NCBI RefSeq assembly: GCF_010645075.1
Contig: NZ_JAADZV010000006.1
Span: forward strand, 248,001-312,000
Source of the DNA: Flavobacterium limi
Lineage (GTDB): Bacteria > Bacteroidota > Bacteroidia > Flavobacteriales > Flavobacteriaceae
Length of the DNA: 64,000 nucleotides
Direction: 5' to 3'
In this document: piece by piece, positions 45,548 to 54,595 of the stretch
How the letters are laid out: each line of letters begins with the position of its first letter
Position numbering within the stretch: the first letter of the stretch is position 1
The notes under the pieces: generated by a model
Databases searched by the model: none
The model's input: the letters and a program-made list of their open reading frames with translations, nothing else
Told to the model about the DNA's origin: nothing
Program-made: the position numbers and the translations under genes

Positions 45548-46678
45548 ATGAAACGATTAGTATTATTATTTATATTTTTTGTAAGTGCCGCTCGAGGGTT
45601 AGCACAGGATTTTTTAATAGAAAATGCGCAATATACCATTACAAGTGAAACAACTGTAACTTTTTCAAAGATGAATGGTTTTCCCAGAGAGTTTGTTATG
45701 CCTTCAACTGTTACATACAACGCAAAACAATACACTGTCACAGCGATTGGAGACAGTGCATTTGAGAATTCTGCCCTTTTAAAAAGTATATCGATTCCTA
45801 ATACCATCACTACAATTGGAGTTAAGGCTTTTAATGCCTGTAGGGATTTAACTGAAATAATTATTCCGAACTCGGTTGTTACTATTGGTGAATCAGCTTT
45901 TGAAACTTGTTCAAGTTTAGTTTCAGTGACAATTCCGAGTTCTGTAACTTCCATTGGAAAAAGGTTTTTAATGGCTTGTTATCAATTAAAATCAGTAGAA
46001 TTCTTAAATTCTATGGCTGCAATACCTGAGATGTCTTTTCTTCACTGTTCAAACTTAGAGTCCGTAGTATTTCCTAAATCTCTTACTACTATTGAGGCTT
46101 ATGCTTTTAATGCTACAAAGTTAGCGAAAATTGATTTTCCTAAGTCAATTTCAACAATAGGTGAAAAGGCGTTTGGATCTTGTTTTGCATTAAAAAGTGT
46201 CACTATACCCTCTTCTCTCACTTCCTTTTCAAATGATATTTTTAGCAATAGCAGCTTAACATTAGTTGTGTGTGATTCTCCGGTTCCGTTACCTATCACA
46301 TCAAACTTTTTTAATGGCGTTTCACTATACTTTTGTACATTACAAGTTCCTGCATCGAGTGTAGCAGCTTATCAGGCACATGAGGAATGGGGTAAATTTA
46401 AATCTATAGTAGCAAAAGGAACGTTAGCACAAACAGATTTTAGTTCTCAAAAAGAAGTCGTGGTGTATCCTAATCCTTTCTCGGATGTAATTACATTGGA
46501 GCTGAAGGAAAAAAATACTGTACAAATAGAAATGATCGACTGCACTGGAAAAGTTCTTTTGAGTCAGACTTTAAATCCAGAGGGAAGAATTGAAACACAT
46601 CATCTAACCTCCGGCTTATATTTTCTAAAAGTATCGTCTGAAAATGGCTCTACAATCAAAAAAATGATTAAACAATAA
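45548..46678 (+). CDS. BspA-type leucine-rich-repeat protein with T9SS sorting domain
   Basis: A 376-aa exported protein with a signal peptide (LVLLFIFFVSAARGLAQ). Residues about 45-240 hold LRR_5 (BspA/TpLRR) repeats such as KSISIPNTITTIGVKAF, TEIIIPNSVVTIGESAF and VSVTIPSSVTSIGKRF. The C-terminal 75 residues are a type A Por sorting domain (VVYPNPFSDVITLELK; SGLYFLKVS; KKMIKQ), so the protein is exported across the outer membrane by type IX secretion. Probably a surface adhesin or binder. Confidence 0.92.
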   Translation: MKRLVLLFIFFVSAARGLAQDFLIENAQYTITSETTVTFSKMNGFPREFVMPSTVTYNAKQYTVTAIGDSAFENSALLKSISIPNTITTIGVKAFNACRDLTEIIIPNSVVTIGESAFETCSSLVSVTIPSSVTSIGKRFLMACYQLKSVEFLNSMAAIPEMSFLHCSNLESVVFPKSLTTIEAYAFNATKLAKIDFPKSISTIGEKAFGSCFALKSVTIPSSLTSFSNDIFSNSSLTLVVCDSPVPLPITSNFFNGVSLYFCTLQVPASSVAAYQAHEEWGKFKSIVAKGTLAQTDFSSQKEVVVYPNPFSDVITLELKEKNTVQIEMIDCTGKVLLSQTLNPEGRIETHHLTSGLYFLKVSSENGSTIKKMIKQ

Positions 46679-46862
46679 TTTTTTAGATTGCAAAAGTTGT
46701 GATATTAATTGAAAAGAGCTGTCTCAAATTAACAGCCCAAAAAATTATACTTTTTAATTTGATTGTAAGTTCATGAAAATATTCTGTCTTTGAATTACTT
46801 ATGCCTGAATGGAATAAATTTTTTTATGAATTAAAAAAACATAATGATTTAGAATTCTGTAA

Positions 46863-47312
46863 ATGATAATAAAAAAAATACTCCAAGGTAAAGATTTAGA
46901 CAAAATTGGTTTAGAAAAACATGACATTGCTTTCTTAGTTGAGAATGGACTTACTGTTGGAAGTTTCGGACATATTGATATCATTTCGGAATTTGAATTT
47001 CTTCAAAATGCAATTATATTAGGGTATGACAGCAACATTCCAATATGTTGCGATGGGGAGTATAAAGGAGTGTTTGCAATGGAACCGCAGTTTAAAAGAT
47101 TTGTAAATTCTTCAGTTGAAACATTTCAGAGGACTATATTAAGATATTCAAAATATTGTACTGATATTCAGGGGGCAGTTGATGAAGATCTTGCCATCAT
47201 CATGGTGAATGAAGCAATAATTGATTTTAAAAATATCGATCCTGATGTCTGGTCAAAAAAGGAAAACTATTGGCCAATAATAGCACAGCAAATGCTTGAC
47301 GGAAATTTGTAA
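46863..47312 (+). CDS. SUKH-like immunity-type protein
   Basis: A 149-aa cytosolic protein. GLEKHDIAFLVENGLTVGSFG and RFVNSSVETFQRTILRYSKYC have the pattern of SUKH-superfamily proteins, which often act as immunity proteins against polymorphic toxins. The ATG at 46863 overlaps the stop of a 21-codon frame beginning at 46801 (MPEWNKFFYELKKHNDLEFCK); one missing A near 46861 would fuse them into a longer N-terminus. I therefore regard the annotated start as uncertain. No toxin gene is adjacent. Confidence 0.6.
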   Translation: MIIKKILQGKDLDKIGLEKHDIAFLVENGLTVGSFGHIDIISEFEFLQNAIILGYDSNIPICCDGEYKGVFAMEPQFKRFVNSSVETFQRTILRYSKYCTDIQGAVDEDLAIIMVNEAIIDFKNIDPDVWSKKENYWPIIAQQMLDGNL

Positions 47313-47365
47313 ATCCATATTCAGGAAATTAATAAAGCCTGCTCTTAAAAGTATTTTTGCAAGTT

Positions 47366-47400
47366 TCCCCACGCTCCCGCACGAATCCTTTCGTGTGGCT
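47366..47400. repeat. Short GC-rich dispersed repeat (cgtgcgggagcg family), inverted copy
   Basis: CGCTCCCGCACGAATCC followed by TTTCGTGTGGC. The reverse complement recurs with variations near 212-246, 740-776, 1396-1436, 47640-47672 and 48480-48530, always beside orphan hypothetical genes. Short inverted arms CACACGAAA/TTTCGTGTG indicate a small hairpin. Confidence 0.6.
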
Positions 47401-47414
47401 TTTGAGTTTCATTA

Positions 47415-47538
47415 TTTTTAGAAGCAGAAAATGGGTACTCATAATAGCTTTTAGTCCCGCTGTCCTTCCAATCTTTTATTTTTTAAAGAAAAAAATAAAA
47501 GGATTTTCCCTCCCATCGGGGCTAGATAAGAAATTTAG
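47415..47538. repeat. Palindromic intergenic repeat, copy 2
   Basis: Same element as 44380-44500, including TTTAGTCCCGCTGTCC, ATCTTTTAT, ATAAAAGGAT and ATCGGGGCTA. The plus-strand 82-codon frame at 47357-47605 is translated repeat sequence and not a gene. The gap 47313-47696 otherwise holds only the short GC-rich repeats. Confidence 0.8.
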
Positions 47539-47639
47539 TTTTTTTTATCGCCTTTATGCTATTGATAAATCAGGACATTTAGGTCTGATGGATGATACAG
47601 TTTAGAATGTTTTTTAGATATAAGAAATTTTGATTTATA

Positions 47640-47672
47640 AGCCCACAGGAAAGGGTTCGTGCGGGAGCGGGG
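47640..47672. repeat. Short GC-rich dispersed repeat, direct copy
   Basis: CCACAGGAAAGGGTTCG then TGCGGGAGCGGGG. It lies 25 bp from the end of the minus-strand gene at 47697. Confidence 0.6.
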
Positions 47673-47696
47673 AACGCTCACGTTAGTAGTGAGAAC

Positions 47697-48371
47697 TTAA
47701 CTTTTTAATTTGAAGCTTTTTAAAGCGTTAGTGATTGTATTCTTAAACTCAGTTATGTAATAATCAGAAACTTTAGAATTTATTAGTTTTTTACTGTCTA
47801 AGTCATAAACAGGATTTTCAAATTTTTCCAGTTGAAGCGTATTAAGATTTACTTTATTATTTGTAGGAGGGATTATTAATTCTTTAGTTAAGTTATTGAA
47901 ATGATAAATTCTAAAATTTGAAAAGAAAAATGCTTTATTTGCACTATATGAATTTATTGTAAAAATTGAAAAATTATGCTCAGTATAGAAAAATAAATCT
48001 GTTGCATAAAAAGGATCGTAATGGGTTAGCTTTCTAAAGATTATTAAATCTTGTATAGAATTATTTGTGCAAAAATTTGAAAGTGTATCTATAATACTTT
48101 TATCAATTCTTCTTAAATCATTTAATTTTTCAATATTAGCAAAATCATATTCTAAAAATTTATGATTAATCTGTTCTGCAGTTAAAAGTTTTTCGGTTAA
48201 ATCCTTTATATTAAAATCTAAGGAGTATTCTATATTAGCTTTTATCTTACTTAATTTGTCAGAATTAAAATATCCCATGCTTTCATTGATGTTGCTGATG
48301 ATTCCAACTTGGCAATAAAAAAATTGAGAGCATAAAATTAATATTGCGGATAAATGTAATTTACTATTCAT
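47697..48371 (-). CDS. Hypothetical secreted protein
   Basis: A 224-aa protein with a signal peptide (LHLSAILILCSQFFYCQ). The mature part (ISNINESMGYFNSDKLSKI; RKLTHYDPFYATDLFFYTE) has no motif I recognise. Base composition is AT-rich and the gene stands between dispersed repeats, as do its neighbours, suggesting an accessory gene. Confidence 0.65.
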   Translation of the reverse strand: MNSKLHLSAILILCSQFFYCQVGIISNINESMGYFNSDKLSKIKANIEYSLDFNIKDLTEKLLTAEQINHKFLEYDFANIEKLNDLRRIDKSIIDTLSNFCTNNSIQDLIIFRKLTHYDPFYATDLFFYTEHNFSIFTINSYSANKAFFFSNFRIYHFNNLTKELIIPPTNNKVNLNTLQLEKFENPVYDLDSKKLINSKVSDYYITEFKNTITNALKSFKLKS

Positions 48372-48479
48372 TTTAATTTCTTTACTTGTTTATAATTGTG
48401 CAGAACAATTCTGTGTTATCGTTACTTACTATCTGCGTGATTGGTTTTTTGGTTTTCATTTATCGAATTCACGAGAGGA

Positions 48480-48530
48480 ACGCTTACGCTAGCGAGGAAA
48501 AGGATTTGTGTGGGAGTGGGGTAGGTTTCG
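48480..48530. repeat. Short GC-rich dispersed repeat, diverged copy
   Basis: AACGCTTACGCTAGCG followed by GGATTTGTGTGGGAGTGGGG. It lies just past the 3' end of the minus-strand gene at 48536. Confidence 0.5.
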
Positions 48531-48535
48531 TTTCT

Positions 48536-49030
48536 TTATGTTAATTTACTCCTTTTTATGTCTTCAATTATCTCGTCAGTAATCGAAGTTAATTTTCCTT
48601 CAATCTCTTTTGATAGCTTATCCAGGTCGTTAAAGGTTGGTTTCTCTATTAGCACAGTTTCCAGAATTGAATATTGAGGTCGGGTCGTTTTGTCTTCATT
48701 CCACTTAGTCGATTTAAAGTATTCCCAATATTTTTCTTGAATAGGAATTGTCTGTCCGAGCAGCCAAATTTCAAACTGCATTTTTGAATGGTTCAACACA
48801 AGTCCCATTTTCAGTTTTCTTTTTTTTAGGAAGTCGTTTGAGTAGTAGAAATATGTATAGTCCATATACCCCTGAAAAAGACTTCCGAATGAATAGTGTC
48901 CTGAAAGGTTTTTTGACAAAGTTGTCCCAAGTCTTGTTACATACTTAACAAGGCCAACATAAGCTTCCTGAATATCACCCTTTTTAAGCTGTTCTTTATA
49001 AATATCAACGTAGTAATTAAAATCTTTCAT
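48536..49030 (-). CDS. DUF7000-family protein
   Basis: A 164-aa cytosolic protein. MKDFNYYVDIYKEQLKKGD, FGSLFQGYMDYTYFYY and KMGLVLNHSKMQFEIWLLG match my memory of the DUF7000 family, common in Bacteroidota and Firmicutes. Function unknown. It is followed by the defence-island terminator region. Confidence 0.65.
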   Translation of the reverse strand: MKDFNYYVDIYKEQLKKGDIQEAYVGLVKYVTRLGTTLSKNLSGHYSFGSLFQGYMDYTYFYYSNDFLKKRKLKMGLVLNHSKMQFEIWLLGQTIPIQEKYWEYFKSTKWNEDKTTRPQYSILETVLIEKPTFNDLDKLSKEIEGKLTSITDEIIEDIKRSKLT

Positions 49031-49142
49031 TTTAAGTTTTTTATAAATATAACGTTTTTGCGATTATTGCTGTTTAAGAAATTTTTGTAAAAAGTCGGGA
49101 GACTTTTGAGAGGTTTAGAGTTTATAAGTGGGTTAAAAAAAT

Positions 49143-49168
49143 TGCGCAAAGTCATAGACATTTGCGCA
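49143..49168 (-). terminator. Strong Rho-independent terminator of the CBASS operon
   Basis: Perfect 8-bp arms TGCGCAAA / TTTGCGCA around a 10-base loop; the minus-strand exit is TTTTTTTAACCC. It lies 62 bp after the STING stop codon and isolates the operon from DUF7000. Confidence 0.88.
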
Positions 49169-49229
49169 GCTTTTCATGAGAACACTTCGGAGAGCGGGGG
49201 CGGGGTTTTAAAATTGGCTGTAATTTATT

Positions 49230-49958
<729 letters not shown>

Positions 49959-51056
49959 TTAACCAATTAGTAAATTTTGATTTGATAAATCAGCTAAAAT
50001 TGAATCAATTTCTTGACGCAAAAACTCTAATTCTTCAAGTTTTTTATTACAGTTAACTTCAAAAATACTTTCTGTACCATCTACTGACATTATTTTATCT
50101 CTATATGCTTTATCATTTAGAATATGTGTAATTTCATCGTTTAGAACCGAAACTAAATCCAAATAATGCTCATATTGATATCTATTTACATTGACGTTGT
50201 AACATATTGCATTAATATGAAAACTTCTTATGCTTCCCTTATTATCTATGTTTTCACAATCGTATTTCACATTTTTTAGAAATCGAATCATGTTTTTTAG
50301 ACGTCCACTAGTAAGTATACTTCTTTCATTAATTCTTTGGATACTCCAAAAAGGATAATCAACTTCTCCTATGCTATCAGTTTTTTTATTGTAAATCTGT
50401 ATACCTCTTCTGTAGTCTCGATTAGTTTTCATGTAATCAATCCCCTTGTAATAAGTAGCAGTTACCACATCTACATCTCGTTTAGGAGAAGAGACTTTCA
50501 CATAAATGCAATTATCCTTAGTAATGTCTACTTCTTTATAAGTTGAGGTAAGAATTTCTTCTGATTTTTTTCTTAATAGACCTAAATCTGATAATTGATT
50601 TCCTTCATATGCACGAAAATCATCAGAGTGTTTTTTTAGATTTGTTATTTCTACACTAGTTAATTGGGAAGGATTTTCTAAAGCTTTTTTTAATCTATGA
50701 TGATCAATTTTACTTGATTTATTAGTTATTTGGACTAAATCAACATCATTATCTTTTAGAATATGAGTGTTAGTCATTACTGAACCTTGTCGTTCAAAAT
50801 GAACTTCTTTCCCATGACTTTTTTTAAGATGAGCTTCTATTTGGTCAGCAGCCAATTTACTATTTTTTGTGTATTCAGGAGCAACGCCTTGCATTGCTTG
50901 TTTTACATATTTTGTCACATCAGAATAATCTATACTTAGAGCTTTGAAAAGTTTAGATCCCAATTTATTTTCAGAAAACATAACTTTTCTGGGATAAAAA
51001 TCAGGATTGCTTCTTAAATTTATTCTATTTATTAATTCAGCATAATCTTTTGCCAT
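49959..51056 (-). CDS. CD-NTase (CdnE-like cyclic-dinucleotide synthase of CBASS)
   Basis: A 365-aa nucleotidyltransferase. The polymerase-beta-like core has GSVMTNT (G91-S92), the metal-binding pair in DNDVDLVQI (D104 and D106) and the third acid in KRDVDVVTATYY (D194/D196), i.e. the GS...DxD...D set with nothing missing. In the known STING operons the paired enzyme makes c-di-GMP; I infer the same here. The helical C-terminal part (ILNDKAYRDKIM; EVNCNKKLEELEFLRQEID) is usual. It is first gene of the STING operon; a hairpin separates it from the 57-codon ORF upstream. Confidence 0.85.
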   Translation of the reverse strand: MAKDYAELINRINLRSNPDFYPRKVMFSENKLGSKLFKALSIDYSDVTKYVKQAMQGVAPEYTKNSKLAADQIEAHLKKSHGKEVHFERQGSVMTNTHILKDNDVDLVQITNKSSKIDHHRLKKALENPSQLTSVEITNLKKHSDDFRAYEGNQLSDLGLLRKKSEEILTSTYKEVDITKDNCIYVKVSSPKRDVDVVTATYYKGIDYMKTNRDYRRGIQIYNKKTDSIGEVDYPFWSIQRINERSILTSGRLKNMIRFLKNVKYDCENIDNKGSIRSFHINAICYNVNVNRYQYEHYLDLVSVLNDEITHILNDKAYRDKIMSVDGTESIFEVNCNKKLEELEFLRQEIDSILADLSNQNLLIG

Positions 51057-51197
51057 TTTTCTTTTTTTTGGTTAGTTAAACTTAATTTTTGAGTTGATTG
51101 GCACAAATAAAAAATTATATATACTCCTTTGGTACTAGGATTTATTTTTTAAGTTGCTTTTTTACTTGTACATAATTGATTACTTACTTTAATTTTA

Positions 51198-51225
51198 AAT
51201 GAAGGAGGCATTAACCTTCTTCATT
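51198..51225 (-). terminator. Hairpin between the 57-codon ORF and the CD-NTase gene
   Basis: Arms AATGAAGGAGG and CCTTCTTCATT with one mismatch and a 6-base loop, exiting on the minus strand into TTAAAATT. A weak terminator or attenuator for the small gene. Confidence 0.5.
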
Positions 51226-51238
51226 GATTTTGTTGGTG

Positions 51239-51412
51239 TTATTTTTCTTTGGTAACGCCTTTAAAAGGAGTAGGACTTGAGGTTTTTACATCCATAAACT
51301 GCCCTGTTTCAGAGTCTCTTTTAGTCCACAATCCGGTTTTGGGATTTAAAACTTGAGTTCTATCTTTTACAGCTCCTTTTCTTGAATTGTCTTTAGGTGG
51401 ATTTGTTGCCAT
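51239..51412 (-). CDS. Small basic protein (57 aa) upstream of the CBASS operon
   Basis: An ORF below usual length cut-offs: ATG at 51412, TAA at 51239. The product (MATNPPKDNSRKGAVKDRTQ, then VLNPKTGLWTKRD, then TGQFMDVKTSSPTPFKG) is hydrophilic and rich in K, P and T with no helix-forming stretch. I recall conserved proteins of this pattern in many genomes but not their function. Good codon content and a 3' hairpin support it. Position at the edge of a defence operon is suggestive, not proof, of a role. Confidence 0.65.
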   Translation of the reverse strand: MATNPPKDNSRKGAVKDRTQVLNPKTGLWTKRDSETGQFMDVKTSSPTPFKGVTKEK

Positions 51413-51732
51413 CTTTTTTCAATTTACAGTTAAACAATATTCCTTTAACTTCACGACATAAAGAATTTGACGGTTGATATAGTATATTAATGTTGCTAAT
51501 CATACTTAATTTTCAAGGTTTAAAAGTGTTTTTTATCGGCTTAATTCGTGTGTTTGTCGATAATTTATATGTTTCGATATCATTATTGTGTTAAAATTTG
51601 TTGATATTTGAGATAATGTCGTACAAATGTATAAAAAATGTTTTATTTTAAAAAATATTTTTTGTTATTTTTCACGTATATCTCTCATGTTTTTATATTT
51701 TTGTACTATAAACATATATTTATATATAAAAA
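51413..51732. other. Divergent intergenic region of the defence island
   Basis: 320 bp, extremely AT-rich, between the 57-codon ORF and the AAA ATPase gene. Apart from the -7 box at 51696-51703, I see no repeat or gene. Confidence 0.5.
51696..51703 (+). promoter_or_regulatory. -7 promoter box of the AAA ATPase gene (TATTTTTG)
   Basis: Exact match to TAnnTTTG, 30 bp before the ATG at 51733. The -33 element is poor. Confidence 0.5.
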
Positions 51733-53022
51733 ATGCTCGTAAAATTCTCTGTATGTAATTTTTTGTCTTTTAAAGAAAATACATCAATAAACTTATCTGC
51801 TACCTCATTAACAGAGTATAGAAATGATAATATTTTTCAGTCTCCCATAAATGATTTAAGTCTTTTAAAAAGCTTAGTTGTTTATGGTGCAAATTCCAGT
51901 GGAAAAAGTAATCTATTTAGAGCTATCTCTTTTATGAAGTGGCTTATTTTGACCTCATCAAAAGACTCGACATCTGGAGATGAGATTACGGTAGAAAGAT
52001 TTAAATTATCTACTGAAACAATTGATAAACCAAGTTTTTTTGAAATAGAATTTATAGTCGATAATAAAAAATATAGATATGGTTTTGAAGTAGATACTCA
52101 AAAAGTTCATTCAGAATATTTATATTATCAAAGTAAGACTAAAGAATATGTATTGTTTAAAAGGACACTACAAGAAATCGAACTTGGTAAAAAGTTTGAT
52201 ATTGAGACTCAAAAATTATTTACAATTACAAGGGAAAACGCACTTTTTTTATCTGTCTGTGCACAATTCAATGATACTTTATCAACTATGTTGACTAAAG
52301 AAATAAGGGATATTACTTTTATTTCTGGAGTTAATGATTTTAGTTCTCGGGAATATACTGGAAAGATGCTTAATGATAGTAAGTTTAATCTTATGATGAA
52401 TAATCTTTTACGAAGTGCAAAGCTTGGATTTAACGAAGTAAAAGTTGAAAAAGTCTCAAATCAAGACTTACTGAGTAAATCAGAATTACCAAAGGATTTT
52501 GTTAAAATGTTATTGAAGAAAAGTCCCGAAAACAATATTGTAAGTACAAAACATTATGTCTACAATGAGAATAAAGATATTGAAGGTGTAGAGTTTTTTG
52601 ATTTAAATTCTGAAGAATCTTTGGGTACTAGGAAATTTTTTGCTTTATCAGGTCCAATAATTGAAGCTTTAACTAAAGGTACAGTGCTAATCATTGATGA
52701 ATTTGATTCTAGACTTCATCCAGAATTATGTAAAGCCATAATTAAACTTTTTAATTCTTTAGAGAATAATCCTTATAATGCTCAATTAATTATAGCATCA
52801 CATAATTCCACTTTTATAAATTCAACAAATAAACTTTTTAGAAGAGATCAAGTTATCATCGCTGGTAAAGATAAGTATGGAATAACAAGATTAGAAAGTT
52901 TATTTGAAAAGAAAATAAGAAAAGATGCTTCCTTTGAAAAAGATTATCTATCTGGTAAATATGATGGTATCTCAATTGATTTAAAGGTAAGCAATCAATT
53001 AGATTTGAATTTAGAAGAATAA
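51733..53022 (+). CDS. RloA/AbiLi-like AAA ATPase (AAA_15), without RloB partner
   Basis: A 429-aa ABC-like ATPase: Walker A YGANSSGKSN (51-60), a long coiled middle region, signature-like NSEESLGTRKFF (292-303), Walker B TVLIIDEFDSRLHP (317-330), switch histidine in IIASHNST (H357) and the C-terminal RRDQVIIAGKDKYGITRL then RKDASFEKDYLSGKYDG, typical of RloA and AbiLi phage-exclusion proteins. RloA normally precedes a TOPRIM-type RloB; here nothing follows before the repeat at 53062. It may act alone or be a remnant. Its own promoter drives it away from the CBASS operon. Confidence 0.85.
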   Translation: MLVKFSVCNFLSFKENTSINLSATSLTEYRNDNIFQSPINDLSLLKSLVVYGANSSGKSNLFRAISFMKWLILTSSKDSTSGDEITVERFKLSTETIDKPSFFEIEFIVDNKKYRYGFEVDTQKVHSEYLYYQSKTKEYVLFKRTLQEIELGKKFDIETQKLFTITRENALFLSVCAQFNDTLSTMLTKEIRDITFISGVNDFSSREYTGKMLNDSKFNLMMNNLLRSAKLGFNEVKVEKVSNQDLLSKSELPKDFVKMLLKKSPENNIVSTKHYVYNENKDIEGVEFFDLNSEESLGTRKFFALSGPIIEALTKGTVLIIDEFDSRLHPELCKAIIKLFNSLENNPYNAQLIIASHNSTFINSTNKLFRRDQVIIAGKDKYGITRLESLFEKKIRKDASFEKDYLSGKYDGISIDLKVSNQLDLNLEE

Positions 53023-53061
53023 AACTAATTTCTTATATTCAATATGTTTTTAGCCTTGATA

Positions 53062-53216
53062 GAAGTGAAAATCCTTTTGTGCCGGCGTTCGGCACAAAAG
53101 ATTACTTCACTTGAATTCATTTTAATCGGAGTTCAGTGAACTTCGTTTGTAACGAATAGCAGGAACAAGCTCCAAACAAAAAAATGCTGCAAAACCCTAA
53201 AGTTTCACAGCATTTT
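53062..53216 (-). terminator. Repeat-type 3' element and terminator of the second efflux operon
   Basis: Two stacked hairpins: a 50-bp palindrome at 53062-53113 (GAAGTGAAAATC...CTTTTGTGCCG against CGGCACAAAAG...TTCACTT) and AAAATGCTG / CAGCATTTT at 53181-53216. On the minus strand the second runs into TTTTTTTG, terminating the adaptor gene ending at 53245. Same element as 16868-16983. Confidence 0.8.
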
Positions 53217-53244
53217 CAAACAAATCAATAATTAAGCGTACAGC

Positions 53245-54324
53245 TTATTCCTTTATAACATCACCTTCTTTAGTTTCTTCACTGGCGATTTTTACCAGTT
53301 TATCTTTTGGGTTCAGGTCTCCGAATATTTCAATTTTATCGTCGATTTCCCTTCCTTTTTTGACATCTACTCTTGTGGCTTTGTGATTGACCACTTTGAT
53401 GACAAACATACCTTCGGCAGCATTTACCAAAGCCGATTTTGGTACTACAAACGTGCTGTCTTTGGCGTTAAGTGGTAGTAAAACTTCGGCAACCATTCCG
53501 GGTAATAAGTTTCCTTTGGTGTTGTGAACGTCCATTTCTACACGCTCAGAACGTAATTTTAAATCCAAAGCGCCTGACATTCGGGTAATCGTGGCTTTAA
53601 AAGTATCCGGCAATGATTTTACATTAAAACTCATTTCGTCGCCGTTGTGTAAATATCCGGTGTACAATTCCGGGACCGAAACCGCCAGACGCAGTTTGTT
53701 TTGCTGCTGAATCGTCAATAATGGGGAACTTGAGGAAGGACCAACAAAAGTTCCTAAATTCACGTTTCTTGCTGCCACAACACCATCAAAAGGAGCACGG
53801 ATTTCCAGATAACCTCTCATGATTTTTACTTCTTTATGAGCAGCAATCGCTGCCTGATATTGGGCGTAGTCAGAGTTTTTCTTTCCGCTTGCCATTTCAA
53901 GGTCGTTTTTAGAAATCGTTCCTTCGACCTTGCTTGTTTCGTACAAGCGGTTGTAGGTGCTTTTGCTGGTGGCGTAAATGGCTTCCATTGACTTCAGTCT
54001 TGATTCGGCAGCAGCCAGCTGTGAACTGATTTCAGGTGCTTCCAGAACAATCAAAAGCTGTCCTTTGGTTACTTTCGAACCAATATCAACTTTTAATGTT
54101 TTCACGAAACTGCTCACTTTGGCATACAAATCGACTTGCTGGAAACCGGTCAGTTCGGCCGGTAAACGCAATTCGGTGGTCAGTTTTTCTTTGGCTAACA
54201 GAAACGTTTCTGTTTTCGGTTCTATTTCTGCCGTAACTGTTTCTTCTTTTTTAGAATTACAGCTGTTCAGGAAAAATAGTGCTGCAAAAAACAGCGCGAT
54301 TGGTTGTAGTATTTTAGTTTTCAT
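53245..54324 (-). CDS. RND efflux periplasmic adaptor lipoprotein
   Basis: A 359-aa membrane-fusion protein with a lipoprotein signal (AALFFLNSC, Cys22). FQQVDLYAKVSSFVKTLKVD and IGSKVTKGQLLIVLEAPEI make the lipoyl half, EIRAPFDGVVAARNVNLGTF the second half. It is the last gene of the TolC-RND-adaptor operon, and couples the RND protein to the outer-membrane duct. The 244-bp gap before it is filled by a palindromic repeat. Confidence 0.93.
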   Translation of the reverse strand: MKTKILQPIALFFAALFFLNSCNSKKEETVTAEIEPKTETFLLAKEKLTTELRLPAELTGFQQVDLYAKVSSFVKTLKVDIGSKVTKGQLLIVLEAPEISSQLAAAESRLKSMEAIYATSKSTYNRLYETSKVEGTISKNDLEMASGKKNSDYAQYQAAIAAHKEVKIMRGYLEIRAPFDGVVAARNVNLGTFVGPSSSSPLLTIQQQNKLRLAVSVPELYTGYLHNGDEMSFNVKSLPDTFKATITRMSGALDLKLRSERVEMDVHNTKGNLLPGMVAEVLLPLNAKDSTFVVPKSALVNAAEGMFVIKVVNHKATRVDVKKGREIDDKIEIFGDLNPKDKLVKIASEETKEGDVIKE

Positions 54325-54361
54325 TTTATGATTTTATATAAAATATGATATAATGTATTAT

Positions 54362-54595
54362 TTAAGTCTAAAGTTTGAAAGTCCTAAAGTCAAAAGAAAA
54401 AATGTCGTGAATAACTATTGAGAATAAGTGTTTTATATCTTTTTAAATATGACATTATGCTATGTTGGTTACTTAAATAGGCGGAAAGATAAAAGTGGGT
54501 CGATTACTTGCAGCACCAATTGGCTTTCGACTTTGGACTTTGAACTACCAACTTTATTACTTTCAACTTTATGACTTTCCAACTTTCGACTTACT
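54362..54595. repeat. Degenerate CTTTNGACTTT inverted low-complexity repeat inside the efflux operon
   Basis: The left part (GTCTAAAGTTTGAAAGTCC, TAAAGTCAAAAG) is the complement of the right part, a run of ACTTT units (TCGACTTTGGACTTTGAAC, CAACTTTCGACTTA). Together they could fold into one long hairpin between the RND and adaptor cistrons; the right arm reaches into the last codons of the RND gene. Confidence 0.6.

Noticed and set aside
46711..46745. Hairpin GAGCTGT/ACAGCCC after the LRR gene as terminator
   Set aside because: One mismatch in a 7-bp stem and no T-run on the plus strand; too weak to annotate.
47357..47605. 82-codon plus-strand ORF
   Set aside because: It is translated intergenic repeat sequence; the same residues arise from the unrelated copy at 44380-44500.
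49186..49205. gagcgggggcgggg as another copy of the GC-rich repeat
   Set aside because: Only the GC-rich end is shared and there is no hairpin; similarity too short.
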